Shown here: piece by piece, positions 12,287 through 22,652 of the stretch
Layout: the number at the start of each line of letters is the position of its first letter
How positions within the stretch are numbered: position 1 is the stretch's first letter
Source: Hypholoma sublateritium FD-334 SS-4
Lineage: Eukaryota > Basidiomycota > Agaricomycetes > Agaricales > Strophariaceae
Length of the DNA: 39,571 nt
Assembly: GCA_000827495.1 (NCBI GenBank)
Contig: KN817638.1
Coordinates: 1 to 39,571, forward strand
Reading direction: 5' to 3'
Position numbers and translations under genes: made by a program
Notes under the pieces: model-generated
What the model was told of the DNA's origin: nothing
Database searches by the model: none
Seen by the model: only the letters and a program-made list of their open reading frames with translations

Positions 12287-12857
12287 CTGGGCGGTCTCGT
12301 CGCCGTTTACACGAGTCAACAAAATCCCTGTTGTCCAGGCATGCTCACTTCGTCGAAAAAACGCGAAAATGATGAAAATAACACATAAAAGTGAGTATAC
12401 ATAAAATACTTGGATCTTCTTTTGAAGCACAAAAGAGTATACAAGTAAAATCATGAAATTTTGACATTGACTCTGTCGTCATCGCAAAATTGGGTCCGTG
12501 CGCACAGAATTGCATCCCGCTCACACACAACCTAGAAAGCAATGTCCAGCTCAGATTGCATTCACAGGTATGTGTTAGCACTTTTGTGCCTACTGAGGTA
12601 AAAAANTCCGAAATTGAGAAGCGGTGGGCGACACCACGGCGAGCAGGAATTTCGTGTGCACGGACCTTTCTGAACGACAACGACGAAGTTAAAGCCAAAT
12701 TTTCCAAAATAAGGTTATATACTCTTTTATAATTTAAATAACGATCCGGACAGAAAATGTATACCCAATAATAAGTGTTTTTTTCACCCTCGAAGCCTTT
12801 TTTTGACGAAGTGAGCATGCCTGGACAACGGGGATTTGGTTGACTCGTGTAAACAGC

Positions 12858-12865
12858 GACGAGAC
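12858..12865. repeat. hAT target-site duplication, left
   Basis: The octamer gacgagac directly precedes the left terminal repeat and recurs directly after the right terminal repeat at 17479-17486. An 8-bp duplication is the hallmark of hAT superfamily insertion. The octamer belongs to the arm of the surrounding inverted-repeat element. Confidence 0.88.
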
Positions 12866-12879
12866 TAGGGTTGGGTAAA
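12866..12879 (+). repeat. hAT left terminal inverted repeat
   Basis: Reads tagggttgggtaaa; the perfect inverse is at the other end of the element. Homology continues imperfectly for some bases inward. Confidence 0.88.
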
Positions 12880-12893
12880 TAACTCGGTCGTGA

Positions 12894-12914
12894 GTTTTTT
12901 ACCAGTAATTTACC
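12894..12914 (+). repeat. hAT subterminal repeat, left copy
   Basis: A 21-bp block beginning gttttttaccagtaattt, identical in inverse orientation to 17398-17418. It is followed to about 13010 by further ttttacc motifs and two direct copies of tttacctatcacgtg. Such arrays typically bind hAT transposase; binding here is inferred. Confidence 0.75.
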
Positions 12915-13121
12915 TCCAGGAACTTTACCCCGAAATGTACCAGGTATTTTACCAGTATTTTACCGGTATTTTACCTATCACGTGTATTTTTTACCTATCA
13001 CGTGCAATTTTTTCTCCCAAGCGCTCGCGCGTCGCGCGACGTGCACCCGGCACCGGGGGGGGCTACAGCTCAAGAGACATGTTTAGATTACAACTGTAGT
13101 GATATATATTAAGTACGCTTG

Positions 13122-16100
13122 TTAGAAGTCCAATGAAAAGTCGTTGTCATCAAGAACGGCTGCGCCTGCAGTTGATGGCGCCTGTTCCGATGATGATAGT
13201 TTCTTCTCCTTTGCGAGTTTGGTCTCAGTGCGCTCATTGGAAAGAAACGATGAGAGGAATGTCGATTTTAAGTTGATGGGCGAGTCGACTGTGGCTTCTA
13301 GAATTGTTGATGGAATGATGTCATGCTCGAGAGGCTCATCTAGCCATGCATCACTCTTGTCGTCGATCTCGCTGAGGCTATCTTGCCCCGAAGCCGTTGA
13401 TTTCGAAAATATCTTGCCTTTTACATCGTAAAATCTGACAGTAGGACGAGAGTTGGCATGTTTTCGAGCCTAGAAGTGCAAACACTCATGAATATTGTAT
13501 AATATAATGATACATTTGCTGGTACTCACCTTTTTTTCGGTTGCATAGTGCTGAGCAATTTGTGTACGTGCTGTCATCTGCCCAACCGACATCCGAGAGC
13601 GCAAAGGAGATGTAATCCATGTAAACGAAGAGACTGTTCTCTCTTCGGGCATGGAATTCACGCGGACGGCAAAGATTTTGATTGCCAGGGTCTATAAATA
13701 CGGATGAATACACGATTGGACGTCAAGAAGCTGAAAAACTCACAGGAAGAACTGATGCGAACTCACTTCCTTCCAACGCCCGCCACCATGAAAGAATAGA
13801 CCGCTTACTATCTATGTGCTGATTGAACGGATACTGCTGACGAGCATATCTCTTCGCTTCTTCCAGCAACACCCTCTTGAATTCACCTGCGCGACCTTTC
13901 CAAATCACAAGCAGCGGCTTGATACCATGCAGGATCTCTTTTTCGGCAACCTCAAGCAAGAATAGAACAACCTTGCGGAAGGTACAAACGTGCTTGATGC
14001 CCTCCATACCTGTCAGAACTTTGAACTTCAGCACAGAGTCTTCGTTGAAGAGATCCGATTGAATGTAGGCTATAGAGATTTTTTGTTAGTGAAACGATGA
14101 GACAGTAAACAAGCGACCTTACTTGGGTTTAAATAGGCACCAGATAAGTATACATTAGCCGCAGTCGATAAATTCCCACTCCCAAGTAATTGCTCGTGTC
14201 GTGAATTGAGTATACCGATAACTTGGTCTTGAACATCCTGCGGGAACTCATTGAGAGGATCCTTGAGCTCTTCGTGGATTGCCCAAATCATAGCATGCCA
14301 GAAGACGTAAACATCACCAGGATCAGCCTCGTTTGCCTCGAGGCAGGTAAGAGATTTTAGCGCAGGCAATCCAACCTTGATGAGCCTTGCAAGAGCAAGC
14401 TCAAATTGAAAGGATGTTGATGTCATCCGGAAATATTGCGAAAATTCCTGGTAATGAATCATTAGTGTGGTACTGCAGAGGCTTTGAAGAATGAAAACAT
14501 ACCCCAAGATCGAAGTTATCACGGTCAACCACAATTTTAATGGACGGAATATTAACCTGTAAGGCCCAGGACGCAATAATGATTGTTCCGAAGCGCGTCT
14601 TTCCGATCGCATCAAGTCCTTTTGTGATTCCCGTAGCTGTGTGGGCAACAGCAAGCTCTGCCTCGCCGAGATGGGATTTGTGGAACTTGGTAATCACACC
14701 CCGAAGAACGGTGATTGTCGGTTTGAATACAGGGAGACGTACAATATCTTTGATGGTATTACTTATAAAGTGGACGATGTCGGGTAGGTTGAATATAGTC
14801 GGGATTTCGGCTGCTAGTAATTCACGGAACAGACGTGTGTTTCCAGTGCTGTCACAGACAGTTGCACACAGTCGAGCTCGTCCAACTTTATTGATGATCT
14901 ATAAGTAAATAGAATCAGCAGGAGGACTATTATAAGATACAATGTTGACACGCTCACGGTGAGAACAAATGTCTTAATCCAAACCGCCGTGTGAGACTCC
15001 GAAGTTCCTTGTCGCACAGCCATCAAATACACCTTCCCATCCTCCGTCGACATGTGCAATGTCCAGAATGCTTGCCGTCCTCTCGATGTCCCGCCGTCAC
15101 AAGAAACTGTAATGTTTTGCTCAGTCTTCAGATGCTCGATCTGGAGGTTCTGAACATGCTCGGCTTCTCCAACAATCTGCTGTTCCTCAAGTAAGGCGCG
15201 TGTTGCTGGCGTGTACGAGGGATCCGCAGCGTTCCAAGCATTCCTCCACACTTCAAGATCCGCTACGTGGCTCGGTATTCCAGCAACACAGAGAAGAACA
15301 ACGATTGCGTGATGGATCCGTCGGTGACGTTCGGATTTCCCCAGTTTTCGGGCATCGCTAAAGAAGGCTGACTCGGATTTTTGAACCACCGCCGCCTTAT
15401 CTCCTACCACCATCTTCTTCACTACCACCCGGCCATCTCGTTTTGATTCAACAGCTGGCCCGGGGTCATCGTGTTCCGTGTCGCCGCCAATACTGGACAT
15501 ACTCGTTGAGTTGGAGAGCATTTGCGACGGAGCTTTGCTGCGAGCGTAAGCCTTGGCTTGCTCACGAAGATGTGAAGGTAAGTGATGACAGTCTCGTGCA
15601 TGGCGTATGGTTCGTCCAAGATTCCGGTTACTGAGAGTTGACCCACAGCCTCTTCCTGCGCAACGAAAGATGTGTACCTCCGCCTTGTTCCTCCGGTAGC
15701 ATTTTTGAACCAAGCTGTCGACAAGGTGATTGCTTGGCCGTCCTCCTTTTTTCTTCGTTGATTTTTGCTTCGATACAAGGTCCACCAGCTCCGATGGGTC
15801 AATGAATACCGAAACAGTTTCGGGACCGTCACCGCCTAACTCGTCATCACTTTCTTCAGGCTCGGACATGGCAGATCGTTTCTGGGGGATACTGGAGGTG
15901 CATTTGGGTGTGGATGTGGATGTGACTGTCGTAAACATGACCGGTACGATTTTCTTTACCACAGATAAAGGTGCGGCCTTGATAATACTCTTCTTGGCTT
16001 GAACTGCAGGTGTATTAATGGAGTTGGTGTGACTAGAAATCATGGAGGGATCCTGGTAAGAGCGAATATTTGATGGTAAGTTTCAGATTTCAACCGACAG

Positions 16101-17252
16101 TAATATGATTGAACATACCATTTTCTTCATGAATTTGATAGTACTCGTAAGCACATGTATTCTAGCCATCACACAGGCTTCGTTATCGGAAAGAAGATCT
16201 GTTGTCGAAGGTTGAAAGAAATGTTCCAGTGCGTTGACGGTCAGTACCGAGCACGAATATCCATCTGTTTGTGATGATATTAATAAGCCTTGGATAGTGA
16301 AGGGGTCGATGAATGCATGTTGAAGCCACCAAGAAAGGATGTCATATAACTCGGTGGGTGGTCCATGTCCCATAGAGTCTCCATATCGAATAGTCCGCTG
16401 TGTAGTATCGATTATCAGGGCACTCCAGTGATTGCTGATGTTTTCGTTGTTAGGAAGGAGGGAACCATGTTCTCCTATGTGCACCGCAACCGCGGTGGAT
16501 AGGAAATTTCCATCATGATCAGTGCTTGCTAAACGGTTGAGTATTTCACGAAGGAAGGCAGGTGCGGCGCTTGTGGTGTAACTGTCACGGCTATGTCGAT
16601 AAATTGCGGTGAGGATCGGAATGACGTGAGTTGGGTTGAATCCTGCGACTACTCCAACGTCTTGAAGCTTGTTATCTAACACTAGAAGCATAGTGTCCAT
16701 CTGTGACCCGGACAGCCATTTCGTAGAACATAGACCTGCAAGATCGGCCATGCCTTCACTGGCACTGACTGCTTTGACGACGTTGTATGTCCAGGGTACT
16801 TCGGTGAGTGCAGTGATTGCTCCGTGGTTCTTCTTTGTCTTCAACCAACTGATGGCTGTTTGCCACATCCTTTTATGAACCAGAACCTTGTGAGCATCTA
16901 TCCAGTAGTCCAGTATCCATAGAGGTAGTCGTATATCTGATTTTCCCGATGTATAATTGATGGATTGAATTGTGAGTGCCGGGTCGAGATGACCGTCTTC
17001 ATTCCCTAATGTTGATATGTATTGATGTAATCATTCCTTCAGTGTTGCAATGTCCAGTAAAGTTGGCATAGTCAAGGCTCTTATGAAGGCCATATGGTCG
17101 ATTTGGACAGAATTTGGTACTGGAGAATAGATATCGGAGTTGGCTAAAGATAGCAATTTTTCTATGGGCAAGATTTCCGTGGGTACTTTGAATTCTGAGA
17201 GGTCTACCACATTGAGCATAGCACAAGGAAGTAAGGATGAGAGGGGCTCCAT
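13122..17252 (-). CDS. Ulp1-peptidase/hAT transposase fusion, one in-frame stop
   Basis: Seven exons (17252-16119, 16052-14958, 14898-14503, 14447-14123, 14069-13744, 13691-13530, 13469-13122) join in frame to 1262 codons. Codon 74 is TGA (17033-17031); the next ATG is at 16868. Domains, numbered from 17252: Ulp1/C48-type peptidase about 170-350 with H275 (NHWSALIID), D292 (YGDSMG), Q328 and C334 (QTDGYSCS); a Ser/Lys-rich linker; a BED-like zinc finger (FRCAGRGCG...HARDCHH); a DUF659-type RNase H-like core with acidic residues in ITVSCDGGTS and VCDSTGNTR; and a C-terminal hAT dimerisation region (SWWRALEG, VLPTLAIKIFAVRVNSMPEERT). The ATG|gt donor at 16118 and the ag acceptor at 16053 link the peptidase exon to the transposase exon in phase 0. 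Role: cut-and-paste transposition; the peptidase may process SUMO-like conjugates (inference). Either a single nonsense mutation, an unseen intron or a downstream start explains the TGA. Confidence 0.82.
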
Positions 17253-17397
17253 GGTGGTGAATATATGTTGTCGAGAGGCTTCCAACCTTGGAGACTGGGC
17301 GTCGTTGAACGGCTGTAGAATTTTATCCGGCCCGCTGTACCCGAGCCATCACATGACTGCCTGGTAAAATACTACAAAATCCCAGCCCCCAGGCACT

Positions 17398-17418
17398 GGT
17401 AAATTACTGGTAAAAAAC
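17398..17418 (-). repeat. hAT subterminal repeat, right copy
   Basis: Exact inverse of the 21-bp block at 12894-12914, lying 60 bp inside the right end. More ggtaaaa/ttttacc motifs surround it. Confidence 0.75.
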
Positions 17419-17464
17419 TAGTAAAAAACCGAAAAAGTCTTGGCGGTAAACAACCAAGAGGTTT

Positions 17465-17478
17465 TTTACCCAACCCTA
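17465..17478 (-). repeat. hAT right terminal inverted repeat
   Basis: Reads tttacccaacccta, the exact inverse of the left end, and is followed at once by the second gacgagac copy. Confidence 0.88.
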
Positions 17479-17486
17479 GACGAGAC
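17479..17486. repeat. hAT target-site duplication, right
   Basis: Second copy of the octamer gacgagac, continuous with the rest of the interrupted inverted-repeat arm (cgcccag). Confidence 0.88.
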
Positions 17487-17630
17487 CGCCCAGTCCGCTC
17501 GCTGTGCTCGCTCGCCACGTCACATGTTCTGCCATCACGTCTGCTGTATTTGTCATAGAGCCAGCGAGCTTGGACTGGCTATGCGAGTCTAGCGCCGGTC
17601 GCACACTTGATGGCTAATTCGAAACGCGAG

Positions 17631-17636
17631 CACGTG
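17631..17636. promoter_or_regulatory. E-box (CACGTG) upstream of TPI
   Basis: A palindromic CACGTG lies 145 bp upstream of the TPI start codon, a usual site for bHLH factors. The whole space between the repeat element and the gene is only about 290 bp, so this is within the probable promoter. Function is inferred from motif and position. Confidence 0.35.
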
Positions 17637-17722
17637 ACATAAAATCCGTTATCTAATCGCAGACGAAATCGTCCTGATCCTCCTGCCCGACGCTCTCCGA
17701 ACTTCTTCACTCCAAACCTCCA

Positions 17723-17775
17723 GTATGTAAACCGATCTCACTCCTTTGGCAGCGTATCTTGACTGGATTTTCCAG
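17723..17775 (+). other. Probable 5' UTR intron of TPI
   Basis: A good donor (gtatgtaaac) and acceptor (ttttccag) stand 53 bp apart, the usual intron size here, just before the start codon. An ATG-TAA minimal uORF lies inside it at 17725-17730 and would be present only in unspliced transcripts. Confidence 0.55.
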
Positions 17776-17780
17776 AAATC

Positions 17781-18787
<1,007 letters not shown>

Positions 18788-20102
18788 ACAACCGGATCCC
18801 CTCTAAATATCGAAACGTTTTTACTTGTACACATTACTACACGGCTGAAATACATCGCTGATAACACCGAGAAAGTCAATGCAAAAAAACACCAATATAT
18901 GCTCGCTCCTCGGACCTCTAGCCCCTGCTGGCACAGCCTAGATCTTGTTCCAATTGTACGCCTAGATTCCAGAATGGACGCTGAGCAGCATTTCTATGTG
19001 GTAGGCTATATTTTTAGCATCCCGGCACTAGCGGTGCTGGATATTTCCTGCTGCATAATCGACATGTCCGGAGACAATGACATTAAAAGGCGAATAGGTC
19101 CAGATTTTCAAAATTTGATTGGGCTGCCAAATTACATGAGCATCTGGCGATACCCGTGTAAAATGTCTTGATGCAAAAATGAGTCAACTGCTACAGTCAG
19201 GACTCAGACTACAGAGACTTCAGCGATACCGCCGTTACGCAGTGCGCGCACTCGAGAGTAGAGAGTCAACCTCTCGATGAAAAAAGCTACCGGCCTAGGA
19301 CCGGCAATTTTTTTCTTCTCTTGAACTTTAGGTGCGCACTGCGCATCTCAAGCGCCCTGTTATACTTTTGACTTTTCTTTGAAGTCCAATGATATCGTAA
19401 TGTATCTCGACCGGCTGCCTTGTTAAAGACCCCATTTGATGCTCGTATGAGTCGTATTGGGCTTTCTTGCCCGGCTCAGTCATAAGACCGAGCCATCAAT
19501 TCGGCTTCTATGCCTTTCCATGCCCTGGCCAATCGTTGGATTGTCCGTTGGGCACCCATAGCAGTGTCGTCCCGCTTGTTTACCGTGCGGATCGAACTCG
19601 CGGTCTCGGGGTATATACACCCGGCCGACTGCCTCGCATACATCCGCCTAGGACAGATGGGCGATAAGTGTAGGCCCGTGACTCGCACCTCGATCAAAAA
19701 AGATATAATGTGTGTAGAAGGCACATACCTCAATTTCATACGTGCTGTGTGCTCGTATCTAGGAAAAAAAACTACATTCAAATGCATGTAATCGAATGGA
19801 AATAGGCCACACCTATTGAATGCGTGAAGTCGCGTCAACCATTTGCGAAGTTCGCCTTGAAGACGACGTCACGGCTTTGGAATTGCCTTGACGTAAAAAC
19901 AAAGTGATTTCGGCCGGTTGCCTACCTTTTTAGTAAATTTTAGTCATGTGAATTGTGATGACTCTCGCATGGCCCGGGCGCTTGCCAGATTTTAACAATG
20001 GCGACGTGTCGACGCGGCCGGAAACGATATGCTAACCTCCACCCCTCTTCCTCTACATAGAGTAGCTTCAACAGGGTTCTGCAAGACCGACCTATCGTTT
20101 GC
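18788..20102. other. Intergenic with a short inverted repeat
   Basis: About 1.3 kb with no credible gene. An imperfect inverted repeat pairs gcagtgcgcgcac (19239-19251) with gtgcgcactgc (about 19332-19342), and a smaller palindromic stretch, accggcctaggaccggc, lies between them. A tRNA B-box-like stretch on the minus strand near 19585-19600 does not fold into a tRNA. Confidence 0.45.
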
Positions 20103-21046
20103 ATGATTTCTAGAGCCTCTCAAAACCTGCTTCGCAGCAGATCGCTATCGAAGCGGTGGCGAACGTTCGGGACGACAGCATCAACTAGAACGTCCCAAAG
20201 CGCGAACGTTCCGGAATACTTCGAAGGCCAGCTAGAGCCCAACGCGCCGAGCCACCGCTGCTACGTTCTCCTCCACGCATCGCAACCTCCCTCTGAATTT
20301 CCGTCGGTATACAAGACACCTCTGTCACAGGAACTGCAAGCTCGCGCACGGAAATGGGGCGGAATCATCAATTTTTCGTGGTTCCCAGGTGCTCAACAGG
20401 CGGCATCTCAAGGACATGCAGCTACCGTGTTTTCGGCGTCGTCTGGAAGGCTGGAGATTCCACACGTGTCCCTAGAGAACGTGGACGAAGTTGAGAGGGC
20501 GATTCAGGATCATATAGAGGGCCCTCGCAGTGAGTTGACATCCCAGGAAGTGCACATCTATGTTTGCACGCATGGGGCACGAGATTGCCGGTGCGGGGAC
20601 CGTGGCCGCAAGGTCTATGACGCGCTCGTCGATTCTTTGAACGGTACACGGGAGAGAGATCCAGAAGGACCAGCTTCGCGTATTCGAATCGGGGAGGTGG
20701 GCCACATAGGTGGACATAAGTGCGTTGTCGTCTGTTTTCACTGCTTCGCTGCTTGAAGTTTTTGATTTAGATTCGCTGGAAACCTTTTGTACTTCCCTCA
20801 GGGGGAATGGTGCGCACATTCATCGAATCTCCTGCTCTGATCGTGCTAAAGATATGCAGGCTGGGCTTGGTGAAACCGGAGGACGCGCCTGCGATTGTAG
20901 CGAGGGCATGTCAAGACTTAAAACAAGACGTCAAGCCACTGGGTCGCTTGGAACCACCCGTGTTTCCCGCTCATTGGAGAGGACGGATGGGACTTACACT
21001 CGACGAGCAGAAGGAACTTCACGCGTCGATTAAACCCTCAAGTTAG
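20103..21046 (+). CDS. AIM32: Aim32-like [2Fe-2S] thioredoxin-like protein
   Basis: Three exons (20103-20719, 20771-20809, 20860-21046) give 280 residues of the sucrase/ferredoxin-like family. The N-terminus is basic and Ser/Arg-rich without acidic residues for about 35 residues, typical of a mitochondrial presequence. The cluster-binding set is visible: C155 and C164 spaced C-x8-C (in CTHGARDCRCG), then H201 and H205 as HxxxH (GHIGGHKFAGN), as described for yeast Aim32. The segment after it (LLYFPQGEWLGLV) matches the family's conserved strand. Yeast Aim32 is a mitochondrial thioredoxin-like Fe-S protein tied to redox quality control; the same is inferred here. The middle exon is just 39 nt. 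The PhzF-family gene follows 220 bp downstream on the same strand. Confidence 0.9.
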
Positions 21047-21266
21047 ACATGTGGGCTGAGGAACGGCAGTGCGTTTATGCGAATCGAAACGGAGGAAGCC
21101 GGCTTGAGCAGAAAATGGCGTGCTACCAACGTCGAGATCATCGTTAGTCAGGTCTCCCGTCAAATTTATCGGGTCACCTGAGAACTATGACTCGTCTTCC
21201 AATGCATATAATTGCGTTGTGAGAACTAAGTATATCGTATCGCTTTCCATCTTTCATCAGACAATC

Positions 21267-22184
21267 ATGGCGCCTAGATTGAACTTCACCACATTGGACG
21301 TCTTTACATCGCAGCCGTTCTCGGGGAACCCACTTGCCATCGTGCGCGTCCCGAAAGAACTGCAGGGCACACTCTCGCAAAATCAGAAACAAATCATCGC
21401 CCGCGAGTTCAACCTGTCGGAGACGGTGTTTCTCCACGAGGGCGAGCGTGATGACCCGGCCACCATCGATATTTTCACGACAGATGCAGAGCTACCCTTC
21501 GCAGGCCACCCAACCGTCGGTAGCGGCTGGTACCTCCTTTCCGCGCAGGATCAAACGCGGGGTACAGTCACGCTGAAGACAAAGGCGGGTAGCATACCTG
21601 TGTCGTGGGCCGACGGGTCGGCATCTAGCGGAAAGGTCCAGCTGCGCGTTCCAACAAACTTCAAAATACATCCTTCGTATGCGCACCCGCGCGTCAAAAT
21701 TCTGCAGCCACATCTAGGATCGGCGGACTACGCGAATGGGCTGGACGGGGCAGAGGCCGTCGCGTCCATCGTCAAGGGCATGACCTTCCTCCTCCTGCAG
21801 CTTGCCTCCGAGGACGCGCTTGCGCGGCTGCAGCCCTTCCCCGAGCGCCTTACTATTCCGGGCTTGGGGGAGTGGGGCGCCGGCTTCTGCGGCCTCTACG
21901 CGTTTTACAAGCGGGACGACGGTATCTTTCGGACGCGCATGTTTGACGGGACGCTCGAGGACCCCGCGACAGGGTCTGCTGCTTCCACACTCGCGGGGTG
22001 GCTGGCGAAGCAGCGCGGACGCGGGACTCACACGATCAACATTCTCCAGGGAGTGGAGATGGGGAGGAAGAGTGAAATCGACGTGGTGGTGGAAATTGAC
22101 GGCGCCGGTGAAATTGCGACGATAACGCTGAGTGGATGCGCGGTCCAGATCATGGAGGGCACAGTGGCAGTCCCGGCTGTGTGA
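21267..22184 (+). CDS. PhzF-family (phenazine biosynthesis-like) isomerase
   Basis: A single exon encoding 305 residues, the normal length for the family (280-310). PhzF proteins have a two-domain diaminopimelate-epimerase fold. Visible marks: DVFTSQPFSGNPLAIV at the N-terminus, the presumed catalytic Glu E52 in FNLSET, FAGHPTVGS at 79-87 and EDPATGSAAS in the C-terminal half. The start was chosen at 21267 because the family motif begins a few residues later; an in-frame upstream extension lacks similarity. In bacteria PhzF isomerises a dihydro-3-hydroxyanthranilate intermediate, but most fungal members have unknown substrates and no phenazine genes are nearby. Cytosolic location is likely, as there is no signal peptide. 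It is convergent with the peroxygenase gene (468-bp gap). The gene is more GC-rich than its flanks. Confidence 0.92.
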   Translation: MAPRLNFTTLDVFTSQPFSGNPLAIVRVPKELQGTLSQNQKQIIAREFNLSETVFLHEGERDDPATIDIFTTDAELPFAGHPTVGSGWYLLSAQDQTRGTVTLKTKAGSIPVSWADGSASSGKVQLRVPTNFKIHPSYAHPRVKILQPHLGSADYANGLDGAEAVASIVKGMTFLLLQLASEDALARLQPFPERLTIPGLGEWGAGFCGLYAFYKRDDGIFRTRMFDGTLEDPATGSAASTLAGWLAKQRGRGTHTINILQGVEMGRKSEIDVVVEIDGAGEIATITLSGCAVQIMEGTVAVPAV

Positions 22185-22652
22185 AGGCTCACGATGTATG
22201 GATTCGAAGTGGCTAGGCCGTATATGTGAACTTTCATATTTCTTCGCTGCTTCTCTGCTTGATGTTTTTGTACTGTGCAATCTGTTCTTCCGGCATAGGG
22301 TGCGCATTTTTTCGGAAAATTAATCTACGCGTGCTAATGAGGCTTAGGTCGGGTGCGCGTAGTACCGCGTATGTAGAGATGGTTTAAAAGTCTAGTTGTG
22401 CTGATGAATGCGCACGCGTATCCACGCGCCAAAACACCTGCAGACACGTCCTGGGATCGGCAACCTCAGTCACCGAGTTGCGTGGAGTGGAAGCCAGTCG
22501 CCTCGAATAATATACCACTCCAGTTTGGAGAGGCGATGGCGGTGTCGCTTCACTCAGGCGCATGCATAACGGAAGAAACTTCATTTTATGGGTGGTACCG
22601 TAACGACATGAAAACTGGGTCGCTGGTCTGGGAATTGGGTGCATATCGTCAA
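22185..22652. other. Convergent intergenic spacer
   Basis: Holds the 3' ends of the PhzF-family gene and of peroxygenase 1. No further gene or repeat is visible. Confidence 0.5.

Larger units (their letters stand above)
12866..17478 (-). mobile_element. hAT transposon carrying a Ulp1-transposase gene
   Basis: A 4613-bp element bounded by 14-bp perfect terminal inverted repeats (tagggttgggtaaa at 12866-12879 and its complement at 17465-17478) and flanked by the 8-bp duplication gacgagac. Inside is one multi-exon gene on the minus strand that covers nearly the whole element. Subterminal regions carry many ttttacc/ggtaaaa motifs, including an inverted pair of 21-bp identical repeats. These are presumptive transposase binding sites, as in other hATs. 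Ends, duplication and near-complete ORF all point to a fairly recent insertion. Confidence 0.9.
12287..17493. mobile_element. Long-inverted-repeat element split by hAT insertion
   Basis: The left arm (12287 to about 12360, starting ctgggcggtctcgtcgcc) is the inverted complement of about 12790-12865 continued at 17487-17493 (ending accgcccag). The arms are about 74 bp and near identical, with a few substitutions such as ccctgttgtcc versus the complement of ggacaacgggg. When the hAT insertion (12866-17478 plus one 8-bp target copy) is discounted, the element is about 590 bp, the size and form of a non-autonomous foldback or MITE-like element. I see no coding capacity in it and no clear target-site duplication (left flank ends aaccgg, right flank begins tccgct), so its superfamily is open. 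An undetermined base (n) sits at 12606. Confidence 0.7.

Noticed and set aside
19570..19650. tRNA-like B-box (gttcgatcc on the minus strand) with an A-box-like stretch upstream
   Set aside because: The T-stem cannot pair, the acceptor stem is absent and the anticodon stem is irregular; at most a decayed tRNA-derived fragment.
21714..22307. Minus-strand open frame opposite the PhzF-family gene
   Set aside because: Shadow frame; the sense protein matches its family from end to end.
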